NCBI RefSeq assembly: GCF_900177665.1
Contig: NZ_FXAW01000004.1
Location: forward strand, 62,001 to 126,000
Reading direction: 5' to 3'
Source: Marivirga sericea
GTDB lineage: Bacteria > Bacteroidota > Bacteroidia > Cytophagales > Cyclobacteriaceae
Length of the DNA: 64,000 bases
Below, in pieces: positions 53,593 to 62,851 of the stretch. The position numbers were made by a program, and so were the translations under genes. Every line of letters begins with the position of its first letter. The first letter of the stretch is position 1. The notes beneath the pieces were generated by a model. The model saw only the letters and a list, made by a program, of their open reading frames with translations. It had not been told where the DNA came from and did not search any database.

Positions 53593-53880
53593 TTATTTCA
53601 ATTTATTTTTTGTTTGTTGTATGATGTCTTTAAAAGCTTCCGTAGAAGAAAAGAAAGCATCACTAAGCTCCTGAGCTGCAATATCACCAAAATTCTCTAC
53701 CCTGCTATATTTTTCTTCCAACTCATTTTGGAGCTTCTCCAACTTTTCCAAATTTTCTGAAATCTCCTCTTTTCTATCTGCTTGAGAATTTCTTGCTTCA
53801 GCTTTTAATAGCTCAAATTCTGTTTTCAATTCATTTATTTTCTCCGAGGAAGAGTTCTTGAATTCTTCATGTTTTCCCAT
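53593..53880 (-). CDS. Small coiled-coil protein, sll1863-like (paralogue 2)
   Basis: This helical protein has about 95 residues using the ATG at 53880; a TTG four codons upstream is less likely. Its sequence aligns with the protein at 47526-47813: INELKTEFELLKAEARNSQA matches YDEWKADFEKLKAETKGAYA, VENFGDIAAQELSDAFF matches IENANEEDIEDLKSKAE, and both end in KNK with a final Leu-Lys or Phe-Asn. They look like paralogues of one stress-type coiled-coil family. It lies 26 bases after the acyl-CoA dehydrogenase stop and has its own terminator. Confidence 0.7.
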   Translation of the reverse strand: MGKHEEFKNSSSEKINELKTEFELLKAEARNSQADRKEEISENLEKLEKLQNELEEKYSRVENFGDIAAQELSDAFFSSTEAFKDIIQQTKNKLK

Positions 53881-53906
53881 TAATCCATACAATTTAAATT
53901 AAAAAA

Positions 53907-55094
53907 TCATTCAAATGCCGCAATACCGGTAATTTCCTTACCTAATATTAACAAATGAATATCATGTGTTCCTTCATACGTTACAACAGACTCGAGGTTT
54001 GCCATATGGCGCATCATAGGATAATCTCCTGTGATCCCCATGCCGCCGTGGATTTGTCTGGCTTCGCGCGCTATATTAAGAGCCATTTCTACTGCATTTC
54101 GCTTCGCCATTGAAATCTGAGGAGTAGTAGCCTTCCCTTCCTCCATCAATTGAGCCAATCTATAATTCAATAATTGAGACTTGGTGATTTCAGTTAACAT
54201 TTCAGAAAGTTTTTTCTGTGTCAATTGAAAAGAAGCAATCGGTTTCCCAAACTGGATACGCTCCAAAGAATATCTTCTTGCAGAATCATAGCAGTCCATA
54301 GCTGCGCCAATAGCACCCCAAGCAATACCAAATCTTGCAGAATCTAAACATTTCATTGGCGCTCCTAAGCCTGATTTACCTTCTAGTAAATTTTCTTTAG
54401 GAACTTTCACATTATCAAATACTAGTTCTCCAGTAGTGCTCGCTCTTAATGACCATTTTCCGTGGGTTTCAGGAGTAGTGAAACCCTCCATTCCTCTTTC
54501 TACTATCAAACCATGAATTCTTCCCGTTTCATCCTTTGCCCAAACAACTGCTACATCACATTTCGGCGAATTCGAAATCCACATTTTCGCACCATTTAAA
54601 AGATAGTGATCGCCTTTATCTTTAAAGTTAGTAGTCATCCCACTTGGATTAGAGCCATGATCTGGTTCTGTTAACCCAAAACTTCCTAGCCACTCCCCAG
54701 ATGCTAGTTTGGGTAGATATTTTTTGCGTTGAGCTTCATTTCCAAAAGCGTATATCGGATACATCACCAAGGAACCTTGAACAGAAGCGGTAGATCGCAT
54801 GCCAGAATCTCCCCTTTCAATTTCTTGCATTATGATTCCATAAGAAATATAGTCTAATCCTCCACCACCGTATTCTTGGGGGATGGTTGGGCCAAAAGCA
54901 CCTACCTCGCCAAATTTCTTCACGATTTCGTAAGGGAAATGGGCTTTCTGAGCCCATTCTTCAATATTCGGGCTGATCTCCTTTTTTACGAAATCTCTGA
55001 TAGATTGTCGAATTAGTTTGTGCTCTTCAGTAAGCAATCCATCTAGTACGTAAAAATCTGGTGACTCAAATCGATCGGTTGATTGATTATTCAT
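53907..55094 (-). CDS. Acyl-CoA dehydrogenase, glutaryl-CoA dehydrogenase type
   Basis: This flavoenzyme of about 395 residues uses the ATG at 55094. Glutaryl-CoA dehydrogenases oxidise and decarboxylate glutaryl-CoA to crotonyl-CoA in lysine and tryptophan breakdown. Evidence is the GCDH-like sequence around the catalytic base (Glu about 374 in VVTYEGTHDIHLLILGKEIT), GSFGLTEPDHGSNPSGMTT in the flavin region, and HGGMGITGDYPMMRH. Other acyl-CoA dehydrogenases share parts of this, so substrate choice is probable rather than certain. It is divergent from tryptophan 2,3-dioxygenase. Confidence 0.88.
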   Translation of the reverse strand: MNNQSTDRFESPDFYVLDGLLTEEHKLIRQSIRDFVKKEISPNIEEWAQKAHFPYEIVKKFGEVGAFGPTIPQEYGGGGLDYISYGIIMQEIERGDSGMRSTASVQGSLVMYPIYAFGNEAQRKKYLPKLASGEWLGSFGLTEPDHGSNPSGMTTNFKDKGDHYLLNGAKMWISNSPKCDVAVVWAKDETGRIHGLIVERGMEGFTTPETHGKWSLRASTTGELVFDNVKVPKENLLEGKSGLGAPMKCLDSARFGIAWGAIGAAMDCYDSARRYSLERIQFGKPIASFQLTQKKLSEMLTEITKSQLLNYRLAQLMEEGKATTPQISMAKRNAVEMALNIAREARQIHGGMGITGDYPMMRHMANLESVVTYEGTHDIHLLILGKEITGIAAFE

Positions 55095-55316
55095 ATCTGT
55101 ATTTTTCAATTTATTGTGTGAAATGGAATTCGCAATAACTATTCAATTGGTGATCACTATATTTTCACCACTGAATTTTTACTGCTCACTTCATCATTAT
55201 TAGTCGTTTTTATTTTTTGTAGCTTTGTAAGCTCATTCGAATGATGCAAATTTAAAAGTATTTTCAAGAAACCTTCAAAAAAGGTGAAATTTGCAATAGT
55301 CAATATATTTTATCCT

Positions 55317-56312
55317 ATGAACAAAGAACACATCAATAAAAGTTTAGAAAAACTGAATCTCAAGTATCAGTCGATGGGGCAAGACTTATCAGCTTATCTT
55401 GACGGCTTACTTTTATCAAATTATACAACCTATTGGAATTACATAAATGTTGATACATTATTGACTTTGCAAAAGCCTAAGACTGATTTCCCTGATGAAG
55501 AAATCTTTATTATGTATCACCAAATTACTGAGCTCTATTTCAAGATGTGTTTAAATGAAATGGAGCAAATTGCACATAATGGCCAAATTATTGGTGAAAA
55601 CGGAGAGGATTTAGGTTGGAATGAAAAATTAGATGTTACTTTTTTCATTAAGAGGCTAGGAAGAATGAACCGGTATTTCGAAACTTTAACACATTCTTTC
55701 GATATTATGGTCCAAGGGATGGAAAAGGAACAATTTCAAAGGTTTAGGATGGCATTATTGCCTGCAAGTGGTTTTCAATCTGCACAATACAGATTGATAG
55801 AATTTGCTGCTACGCCTTTGATTCAATTGGTAAGAAAAGAAAAAATAAATGACTGCCTGAATGCCTCGATAGAAGAAAAATATGAGCATATATACTGGAA
55901 AGAAGGAGCTACAGAAGTAGAAACAGGGCAAAAAACACTTACGCTAGAACAGTTCGAAAAGAAATACAAAAATGAATTTATAAATTGGATTAAGCGTTTT
56001 GAACAAAAAAATATCTATCAAAAGTATCTGGAACTTGATCGAGAATCAAAAAATAGTTCTGAATTAAAAGAAGCTTTAAGAAATTTCGACTTAAATGTAA
56101 ATGTTTTTTGGCCTTTAGTTCATTATAAGTCTGCGGTTAGATATTTGCAACAAAATAATAAAGATGTAGTAGCCACCGGTGGAACCAATTGGCAACAATA
56201 TTTGCCACCAAGATTTCAAAAACGTATATTTTTCCCTGAATTATGGTCAGATAAAGAAAAAAATGACTGGGGAAAAGGTTGGGTTGTGAAAGAAGTTTTT
56301 GGAGAAGAATAA
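55317..56312 (+). CDS. kynA: Tryptophan 2,3-dioxygenase
   Basis: This haem enzyme opens the indole ring of tryptophan to N-formylkynurenine, the first step of the kynurenine pathway. I chose the ATG at 55317 (331 residues); an upstream GTG at 55284 would add 11 residues. Family features are NYTTYWNYINVDTLLTLQ, FIMYHQITELYFK with a conserved active-site His (about 68), the haem-ligand His (about 269) in FWPLVHYKSAVRYL, and VATGGTNWQQYLP near the end. Downstream kynurenine genes are not in the window. The MORN-barrel gene starts one base after its stop. Confidence 0.93.
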   Translation: MNKEHINKSLEKLNLKYQSMGQDLSAYLDGLLLSNYTTYWNYINVDTLLTLQKPKTDFPDEEIFIMYHQITELYFKMCLNEMEQIAHNGQIIGENGEDLGWNEKLDVTFFIKRLGRMNRYFETLTHSFDIMVQGMEKEQFQRFRMALLPASGFQSAQYRLIEFAATPLIQLVRKEKINDCLNASIEEKYEHIYWKEGATEVETGQKTLTLEQFEKKYKNEFINWIKRFEQKNIYQKYLELDRESKNSSELKEALRNFDLNVNVFWPLVHYKSAVRYLQQNNKDVVATGGTNWQQYLPPRFQKRIFFPELWSDKEKNDWGKGWVVKEVFGEE

Positions 56313-56313
56313 A

Positions 56314-58149
56314 ATGAAAACTGTATTAAGCATCATATTGATTCTATTGCCTGTGGTATTATCTGCTCAAGGCAAAGAAGTAAAAGTCTATTATGACGAT
56401 GAACGGAATCATCTCAAAGAACGATACTTTGTTAAAGATCTAGATCCTAGTATTCTATATGGAACTTACGAATCGTATTACATTTCAGGCGAGCTGAAAA
56501 GTAAGGGACAATATGTGAATGATGAAACCTACGGCCAATGGAAATATTATTATGAAACAGGAAAGCTAAAAATGCAAGGACAGCTGAAAGATAATTCAAA
56601 TCATGGATTATGGTCATACTATTTTGAGAATGGTGAACTCAGAATGGAGGGAAAAATATATGAAGGCTTACGACAAGGAAATTGGAAATATTTTTTCGAA
56701 ACAGGAGTTCTTAAAAGTGATGGGGAATATGTTGATGATTTAAAAAGCGGTTTATGGACCTATTATTCAGAAAATGGTGATTTAAAAGCAAAAGCGATTT
56801 ACAAAAATGGTGATGGGGTATATAAAGAGTTTTATTCTAATGGAAATTTAAGATCAGAAGGTTTCATTAAAGATGAAAAGAGTGATAGCCTATGGAAGAA
56901 TTATTATCAATCAGGTGCAATAAAATCAAAAGGACAATATTCTGAAGGGGCTAAGGAAGGTAATTGGGTTTACTTTTATGAAGATGGCAATATTTCAGGA
57001 GAAGGAAAATACCTTCATAATTTAAATCACGGAAAATGGGTTTACTATCATCCGAATGGTCAAGTAAGTGCTGAGGGTGCTGAGAGGGAAGGAAAAAAGG
57101 AAGGCTATTGGAAACTCTATTTTGAAGATGGTCAACTAAAAGGAGAAGGGGTGTATGATGCAGGCAGCGGAGAATACAAAGAGTTTTATGAAAGTGGTAA
57201 ACTGAAGGTAAAAGGAGCAGTGGTCGATGGGAAAAGTGAAGGGCGTTGGGAATATTTTTATGAATCAGGCGAAAAGGAAGGCGAAGCGGACTTTCAAAAA
57301 GGGAAAGGACAATTCACAGGTTTTTATCGAAATGGTGATAAAAAGATGTTGGGTACTATTGAAGATGGAGTCAAAACTGGAACTTGGGAACTATATGATC
57401 ACGAAGGAGACGTAGCAGGTTACTATAAACCAATATATGAAGACTATGAGCCACTTTTAAGAACTGCTAAAAACCCCAATAATAAGACCAATGAAAATCA
57501 ACAATATAATAAGCCTGACTATCGATATAAATCAAAAAGCTCATCTTATTTCAAATCTAGAAACAATGACTTCCCTACTTTAATACTTCAAGCTAATCCA
57601 TTCAACATGCTTTTTGGTGATTTACAGGTTTCTTTAGAGCATAATATCCAACAGCGAATCGGCTATGAGTTACTATATCACACATTTCGTAATCCCTTCT
57701 TCGCCAATTCCCTTAATCTTAGAGCAGGAGATAATTTTTTCGAAGGTTTTGGATTTAGTTTCAGACAAAGATTCTATCATAAAGACACTAAAGTAGGGAT
57801 GCCTTATTTTGGCCACTCCATTTCTTATACAAACGTAGATAGATTTAAGTATTACGAAGATAATAATCAAAACGAAGTAGTTTCGGCAAAAATGAACGGG
57901 CAAGGTGTCCGTTATGGTTTATTAGTAGGTAGCAGGATCCTACAAAATCTGAACGATAATGGCTTCACTTTTGACATCAACCTCGGTATCAATTTTAACT
58001 ATTACTTTTATGGTGCAGTAAAAAACGAGGGAGAAAGAAATGAAATCTTTGATGATTTAATAAACAACCCATTCAGAGTTCAACCCATTGTAGGGCTTTC
58101 ATTTGGCTATGTTTTTAAGCTGAAAAATGTAAAAACCTTAAACCCATAG
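56314..58149 (+). CDS. MORN-repeat protein with C-terminal beta-barrel
   Basis: This protein of about 611 residues uses the ATG at 56314, one base after the dioxygenase stop. A signal peptide ends LSAQ. About thirteen MORN-type repeats of 22-24 residues fill roughly 36-365 (for example YYETGKLKMQGQLKDN and YYQSGAIKSKGQYSEG). After a low-complexity linker rich in Asn, Lys and Tyr comes a beta-rich domain (about 425-611; starts LQANPFNMLFGDLQ, ends SFGYVFKLKNVKTLNP) that looks like an outer-membrane barrel. This fusion suggests surface-anchored repeats. No function is known. Confidence 0.82.
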   Translation: MKTVLSIILILLPVVLSAQGKEVKVYYDDERNHLKERYFVKDLDPSILYGTYESYYISGELKSKGQYVNDETYGQWKYYYETGKLKMQGQLKDNSNHGLWSYYFENGELRMEGKIYEGLRQGNWKYFFETGVLKSDGEYVDDLKSGLWTYYSENGDLKAKAIYKNGDGVYKEFYSNGNLRSEGFIKDEKSDSLWKNYYQSGAIKSKGQYSEGAKEGNWVYFYEDGNISGEGKYLHNLNHGKWVYYHPNGQVSAEGAEREGKKEGYWKLYFEDGQLKGEGVYDAGSGEYKEFYESGKLKVKGAVVDGKSEGRWEYFYESGEKEGEADFQKGKGQFTGFYRNGDKKMLGTIEDGVKTGTWELYDHEGDVAGYYKPIYEDYEPLLRTAKNPNNKTNENQQYNKPDYRYKSKSSSYFKSRNNDFPTLILQANPFNMLFGDLQVSLEHNIQQRIGYELLYHTFRNPFFANSLNLRAGDNFFEGFGFSFRQRFYHKDTKVGMPYFGHSISYTNVDRFKYYEDNNQNEVVSAKMNGQGVRYGLLVGSRILQNLNDNGFTFDINLGINFNYYFYGAVKNEGERNEIFDDLINNPFRVQPIVGLSFGYVFKLKNVKTLNP

Positions 58150-58167
58150 TATTAAGATTTAATAATA

Positions 58168-59742
58168 ATGATAGAAAAAGAAGTAGTTTTAAAGCCAGAA
58201 GAGGCTTTCAACGAAGAAGAAGTTTTAGCCCTTATTGAAAAAAAACTGGGTTTAAAACCTCATCAAGATTTTAGAATTGCCAAACGATCCATAGATGCTC
58301 GCTCCAAAGAAATTAAAGTCCGCATCAAAGTAGACATTGCAGAAGGAGATCCACTGCCAGACAGGATAAATTATAAAATTAAAAACCTACCCAGCGTACA
58401 CAATGCGCAACAATCTGCTATAATTATTGGCGCAGGTCCTGCAGGACTGTTTGCAGCGCTTCGACTTATTGAGTTGGGGTGGAAACCCATTATCTTAGAG
58501 AGGGGAAAAGACGTTCGAGGCAGAAGGCGGGACCTAGCCGACATCAATAAAAAACATATTGTAAATCCTGAAAGCAATTATTGCTTTGGCGAGGGGGGGG
58601 CAGGTACATACTCAGACGGAAAGCTTTACACTCGTTCGAAAAAAAGAGGAGATATCTATAGAATTTTGGAAATTTTGGTGGCCCATGGCGCTAAGGACGA
58701 CATCATGATAGATGCTCACCCCCATATTGGCACCAATAAATTGCCTAAAATCATTCAAGAAATTAGAGAAAGTATTTTAGCTCATGGAGGCGAAGTGCAT
58801 TTTGACACAAAAGTAACAGGATTTAAGGTAGAAGAACATGAGCTTAAATCCGTTACCACAGCCAATGGAAATGAATTTAAAGCAGATGCTTTCATTTTGG
58901 CCACAGGTCATTCCGCCAGAGATATTTTTCGTTTATTGCATGAAAATAAAATTCTCATAGAAGCTAAGCCCTTTGCCTTAGGAGTGCGTGTTGAGCATCC
59001 ACAACAAATCATTGATAAAATTCAATACAAATGCGAAGAAAGAGGGCCTTATTTGCCCGCCTCCTCCTATGCGCTAGTTCATCAAACCTATTTTGAAAAT
59101 AAGCAAAGAGGTGTATTCTCATTTTGCATGTGCCCAGGTGGATTTATAGTTCCAGCAGCCACTGAAAGCGGAGAAATAGTAGTCAATGGCATGAGCCCTT
59201 CAAGAAGAGATTCGCGCTTTGCTAATTCTGGAATTGTGGTTGCCATTGAATTGGAGGATATGCAAGATTTTGAAGAATATGGTCCTTTAAAAGGCTTAGA
59301 ACTACAAAAAGTCATTGAACAAAATGCCTGTAAAATTGCTGGAAATAGCCAAAGTGCTCCTGCCCAAAGATTAATTGATTTTACACAGGGAAAGATAAGC
59401 CATGATCTACCAGATACTTCCTATCAACCTGGCTTATTTTCCGCTCGGATGGATGAAGTCCTTCCTCCATTCATAACAGAAAGATTGAAAACTGCCTTCA
59501 AAGCATTTGGTAAAAAAATGAACGGTTATTTCACAAATGATGCTGTTATTGTTGGAGTTGAGAGCAGAACCTCCTCTCCTGTTCGTATCCCTAGAGACAA
59601 AGAAACGTTAGAACATTCCGAAACTAAAAGGCTTTTCCCTTGTGGAGAAGGAGCGGGTTATGCCGGTGGAATTGTTTCTGCCGCCATGGATGGAGAAAGA
59701 TGTGCAGAAAAAGTTGTTGAAATTTATCAGAATAAAAAATGA
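58168..59742 (+). CDS. FAD-dependent oxidoreductase (COG2509 type)
   Basis: This 524-residue protein has an N-terminal region of about 80 residues, then an FAD-binding Rossmann fold (AIIIGAGPAGLFAALRLIEL, about 84-103). It carries YCFGEGGAGTYSDGKLYTR and a C-terminal CGEGAGYAGGIVSAAMDG, hallmarks of the uncharacterised COG2509 dehydrogenases. Redox substrate unknown. The coding sequence contains a run of eight G bases (58593-58600) in the GEGGAG codons. The stop overlaps the ATG of the CoA-binding gene (ATGA), so the two are co-translated. Confidence 0.88.
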   Translation: MIEKEVVLKPEEAFNEEEVLALIEKKLGLKPHQDFRIAKRSIDARSKEIKVRIKVDIAEGDPLPDRINYKIKNLPSVHNAQQSAIIIGAGPAGLFAALRLIELGWKPIILERGKDVRGRRRDLADINKKHIVNPESNYCFGEGGAGTYSDGKLYTRSKKRGDIYRILEILVAHGAKDDIMIDAHPHIGTNKLPKIIQEIRESILAHGGEVHFDTKVTGFKVEEHELKSVTTANGNEFKADAFILATGHSARDIFRLLHENKILIEAKPFALGVRVEHPQQIIDKIQYKCEERGPYLPASSYALVHQTYFENKQRGVFSFCMCPGGFIVPAATESGEIVVNGMSPSRRDSRFANSGIVVAIELEDMQDFEEYGPLKGLELQKVIEQNACKIAGNSQSAPAQRLIDFTQGKISHDLPDTSYQPGLFSARMDEVLPPFITERLKTAFKAFGKKMNGYFTNDAVIVGVESRTSSPVRIPRDKETLEHSETKRLFPCGEGAGYAGGIVSAAMDGERCAEKVVEIYQNKK

Positions 59743-60107
59743 GTAAGAAAACAGTCATTATAGGAGCTACTACCAATCCATCAAGATATGCATATTTCGC
59801 AGCGGATAGATTAACCAATGCAGGGCACGAAATTGTACCCGTTGGAATAAAAAAAGGAGAAGTATTTGGCGAAGAAATTTTGGATATCCGAGAATCTCCA
59901 AAAGTTAAAGATGTTGACACTATTACACTTTATTTAGGCGCCAGGCATCAACCTGAATATTATGATTATTTACTCACTCTTAATCCCAAAAGAATCATAT
60001 TCAATCCTGGAACGGAAAACCCTGAATTGGTAAATTTAGCTAATGAAAGAGGAATAGAAACAGAATATGCATGTACTTTAGTAATGCTAGGAAGTGGGGT
60101 ATATTAA
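59739..60107 (+). CDS. CoA-binding domain protein
   Basis: This 122-residue single Rossmann domain belongs to the CoA-binding (YccU-like) family: VIIGATTNPSRYAYFAADRL at the start, ITLYLGARHQPEYYDYLL in the middle, IIFNPGTENPELVNLANERG near the end. Such proteins bind CoA or a related nucleotide but have no established enzyme activity. The ATG overlaps the stop of the COG2509 oxidoreductase by four bases, so it probably works with that enzyme. Confidence 0.88.
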   Translation: MSKKTVIIGATTNPSRYAYFAADRLTNAGHEIVPVGIKKGEVFGEEILDIRESPKVKDVDTITLYLGARHQPEYYDYLLTLNPKRIIFNPGTENPELVNLANERGIETEYACTLVMLGSGVY

Positions 60108-60231
60108 TTAAAGAGAGAAGTAATTAGACTATTTCTAGTAAATTAAATTATCAATATTTTTTAGCTAGAATGGTAATTAAATCATAATAAAGCCTTTTTT
60201 TATACTTAACAGCTTATCTTCCCCTGACCAC

Positions 60232-60239
60232 TATCTTCG
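60232..60239 (+). promoter_or_regulatory. Possible -7 element upstream of the HAMP-GAF-PAS gene
   Basis: TATCTTCG differs from TAnnTTTG at one position and lies 18 bases before the ATG at 60257. No -33 element was confirmed. Confidence 0.3.
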
Positions 60240-60256
60240 TTTTAAAATTCTAATAA

Positions 60257-62437
60257 ATGAAGATAAGAGACTTAGCTATTCGTAAAAAATTTATTCTTTC
60301 CTTTTCTTTATTGTTGTTCATGATGCTAATCGGAGGAATAGTGGTAGGCTATCTGTGGAGTCAAGTAGATAAATATCAGCAAATAAAATCTGATGTGGCT
60401 GAATCCATGATGCGTTTTGATAATGCGCAAAAAATCGAGCAAGATTTCCTCATATTTGGCTGGAAAAAAATTGACTTTTTAGAAGATGGGCAAAGTAACC
60501 TTACCCAACAGTTTCTTACTAAAATTGATGAAGTGGCAAAGTCTTTAGAAGATAAAACCACAACTGAATTTATTGAAAATAAAAACCTGTCTAGCGAATT
60601 CAGTTCAATTCTAATCTCCATTACCAGCTACAAAAAATCATTTGAGGAGTTGCGAAAATTACTTTTTGTTCGTGGTTTTAAAGACCACGGCCTTGAAGGG
60701 GAAATGAGAAGTTATGTTCACGATCTTCAAAAATGCGAATCTGCAGAGGAAAAAGTATTTGCCTTCAGCCTAAGGAGACATGAAAAAGATTTCGCACTGC
60801 GAAAAGATATGTCATATACAGATAAATTACATAATACTGCCGATGAATTTATTGAATTTATCAAAAATGCAAATGTTCAGCATTTTCCCCACATGACTGA
60901 GGTTTATAAAACAAAAACCATTGAAGCTATTAAAGCTTACAAAAATCACTTCGATAAAATTGTTCAAACTGAAATTGCAATTGGCTTGAACGAGAAAGCA
61001 GGGCAATTCTTACAACTTAACCGAAGTAAAAAAGAAACAGAACCGAAAATTTCTTTATTATATCAAAAAATCAATGAGCAAAATAAAGCATTGCGACAGA
61101 CTGCTAGTTTAGTAATCGGAATAACACTTTTATTATTATTAATAACCGTTTTTGCTTTAGTTTACTATCTAAGAAAAACCGTTTCCAAACCGATTATAAA
61201 GTTGGACGATATTGTAAAGAAAGTATTAGCAGGTGATAGCAGTGCAGGAAAAGAATTGAATTATAATGGAAAAGATGAGATTGGCAGTTTGAATGAAAAT
61301 TTCAGCCTTATGCTCGAAAATTTGAGGGAAAACCTTAAACTTATTAAAGACAAAAATGAATCACTAGAGCTTAAAGCCAAGCAAGACAAAGTTAGAAATT
61401 GGGCTATAGAAGGATTGAGCCATTTTTCCGATTTGATGAAGAGTAATAACGCGGATTTGAGTGAATTTGCCGATTCAATAATCCGTGAAATCGTAAAATA
61501 TGTAAATGCCAATCAGGGAGCTTTCTTTATTCTACATGATAAAAAAGAACAAGTATATATGGAATTAAAAGCATGTTATGCCTTTAATAAAAAGAAATAT
61601 ATCCATAAAAAAGTGGAAAAGGGAGAAGGCCTAATCGGACAAACGTGGCTAGAAGGTGAATATATCTACATGACTGAAGTTCCAAATTCTTATATTAATA
61701 TCACATCAGGATTAGGGGATGCGCCTCCAAAATCGATTATGATTTTGCCACTTAAAACTGATAATCAGATAGTAGGCGTAATAGAATTAGCTTCATTTCA
61801 AGTATTCGAAAAGCATGAACAAAAATTTTTACTGGAATTAGTCAACCGATTGGGAAGTGTAATCGAATCCATAAAAATGCAGGAGCAAACGCAAAAATTA
61901 TTAGAGCAATCACAAGAAATGACAGAGCAAATGCGTGCACAAGAAGAGGAAATGCGTCAAAATATGGAAGAACTACAAGCCACTCAGGAAGAGATGAGCA
62001 TAAACCAAAAATCATTAAATGAGACTATAAATTTCAAAGACATGCAACTCAATATGATGAATAGTCTTTTAGGAAAACTTTATGAAGGAATGCTGTTTAT
62101 CAATAAAGATTATCAAATAGAAGCTTCTAATGATTATTTAATGGATGAGCTTCAATACAATCAAAATGATTTGTTAGGAAACCATCCAGAATTGATTTTC
62201 AAGACCTCCTTAAAGAAGAATATAGAGGGCTTACAAAATGATCCAAACTTCATTTTGACAGGAATTTCTGAAAGACATGAGGCCAAAATAATGGACAAAT
62301 TCGGCAATATTTTTGATTCAAGATTTGTGATTACTCAAATAGAAAATAAAGGAGAAATTTATCATGCAGTACTTTTCAATAAAAAAGATGCAGAGTTTGG
62401 GAAAAGAGTCCTGAAACATCTGTTTCAAGCTAAATAA
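60257..62437 (+). CDS. HAMP-GAF-PAS membrane sensor without output domain
   Basis: This 726-residue protein has membrane helices at about 12-34 and 283-305 framing an extracytoplasmic helical sensor. A HAMP domain (about 306-358) and GAF domain (about 385-545) follow. Then comes a Gln/Glu/Met-rich coiled coil (about 548-590, with QEMTEQMRAQEEEMRQNMEE) and a PAS domain (about 600-712). No histidine kinase, receiver, GGDEF or methyl-accepting motif is present. It may signal through a partner or by protein contact. It converges with the PIN toxin gene, with stop codons abutting. Confidence 0.85.
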   Translation: MKIRDLAIRKKFILSFSLLLFMMLIGGIVVGYLWSQVDKYQQIKSDVAESMMRFDNAQKIEQDFLIFGWKKIDFLEDGQSNLTQQFLTKIDEVAKSLEDKTTTEFIENKNLSSEFSSILISITSYKKSFEELRKLLFVRGFKDHGLEGEMRSYVHDLQKCESAEEKVFAFSLRRHEKDFALRKDMSYTDKLHNTADEFIEFIKNANVQHFPHMTEVYKTKTIEAIKAYKNHFDKIVQTEIAIGLNEKAGQFLQLNRSKKETEPKISLLYQKINEQNKALRQTASLVIGITLLLLLITVFALVYYLRKTVSKPIIKLDDIVKKVLAGDSSAGKELNYNGKDEIGSLNENFSLMLENLRENLKLIKDKNESLELKAKQDKVRNWAIEGLSHFSDLMKSNNADLSEFADSIIREIVKYVNANQGAFFILHDKKEQVYMELKACYAFNKKKYIHKKVEKGEGLIGQTWLEGEYIYMTEVPNSYINITSGLGDAPPKSIMILPLKTDNQIVGVIELASFQVFEKHEQKFLLELVNRLGSVIESIKMQEQTQKLLEQSQEMTEQMRAQEEEMRQNMEELQATQEEMSINQKSLNETINFKDMQLNMMNSLLGKLYEGMLFINKDYQIEASNDYLMDELQYNQNDLLGNHPELIFKTSLKKNIEGLQNDPNFILTGISERHEAKIMDKFGNIFDSRFVITQIENKGEIYHAVLFNKKDAEFGKRVLKHLFQAK

Positions 62438-62851
62438 TTACACTTTCTGAGCAATAAATTCACTGGAATTTAAGACTTCTATTTCACTAAAGTAAAAGTC
62501 ATCTTTATCTTCAGTCAGGATAACTTTGCACCCAACTCGTTCGGCTGCATAATATTCAAAACCATCTTCCAAATCATGGATTTTTTTATTAGTTAATGCT
62601 TTTTTAACTCCATCTTGATCAGCGTCTGCAATTTTAATGTGCTGGCATAAGAAGGCGATTTTCTCTTTAGCTTTTTCCTCATTCACTTTCTTGGAAGCAA
62701 AGAAAAAAGCAATAGCTAAACAAATTGGAGAAGTATAAAATTCAAATTTAGATTGACCTACTAAACTTAAGATTCTAGCACTATAGTTAAAAAGAGGATA
62801 TTCTTTATTGAGAACAGACACAAGAATATTGGCATCCAAAAAGACTTTCAT
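62438..62851 (-). CDS. PIN-domain toxin-like ribonuclease
   Basis: This 137-residue PIN-fold protein begins MKVFLDANILVSVLN (Asp6). It has acidic residues in HDLEDGFEYYAA (Asp93, Asp96) and ILTEDKDDF (Asp115), the arrangement of VapC-type endonucleases that cut RNA. It overlaps the antitoxin-like gene upstream by four bases (ATGA), typical of toxin-antitoxin pairs. Its target RNA is unknown. It abuts the HAMP-GAF-PAS gene at the stop codons. Confidence 0.85.
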   Translation of the reverse strand: MKVFLDANILVSVLNKEYPLFNYSARILSLVGQSKFEFYTSPICLAIAFFFASKKVNEEKAKEKIAFLCQHIKIADADQDGVKKALTNKKIHDLEDGFEYYAAERVGCKVILTEDKDDFYFSEIEVLNSSEFIAQKV

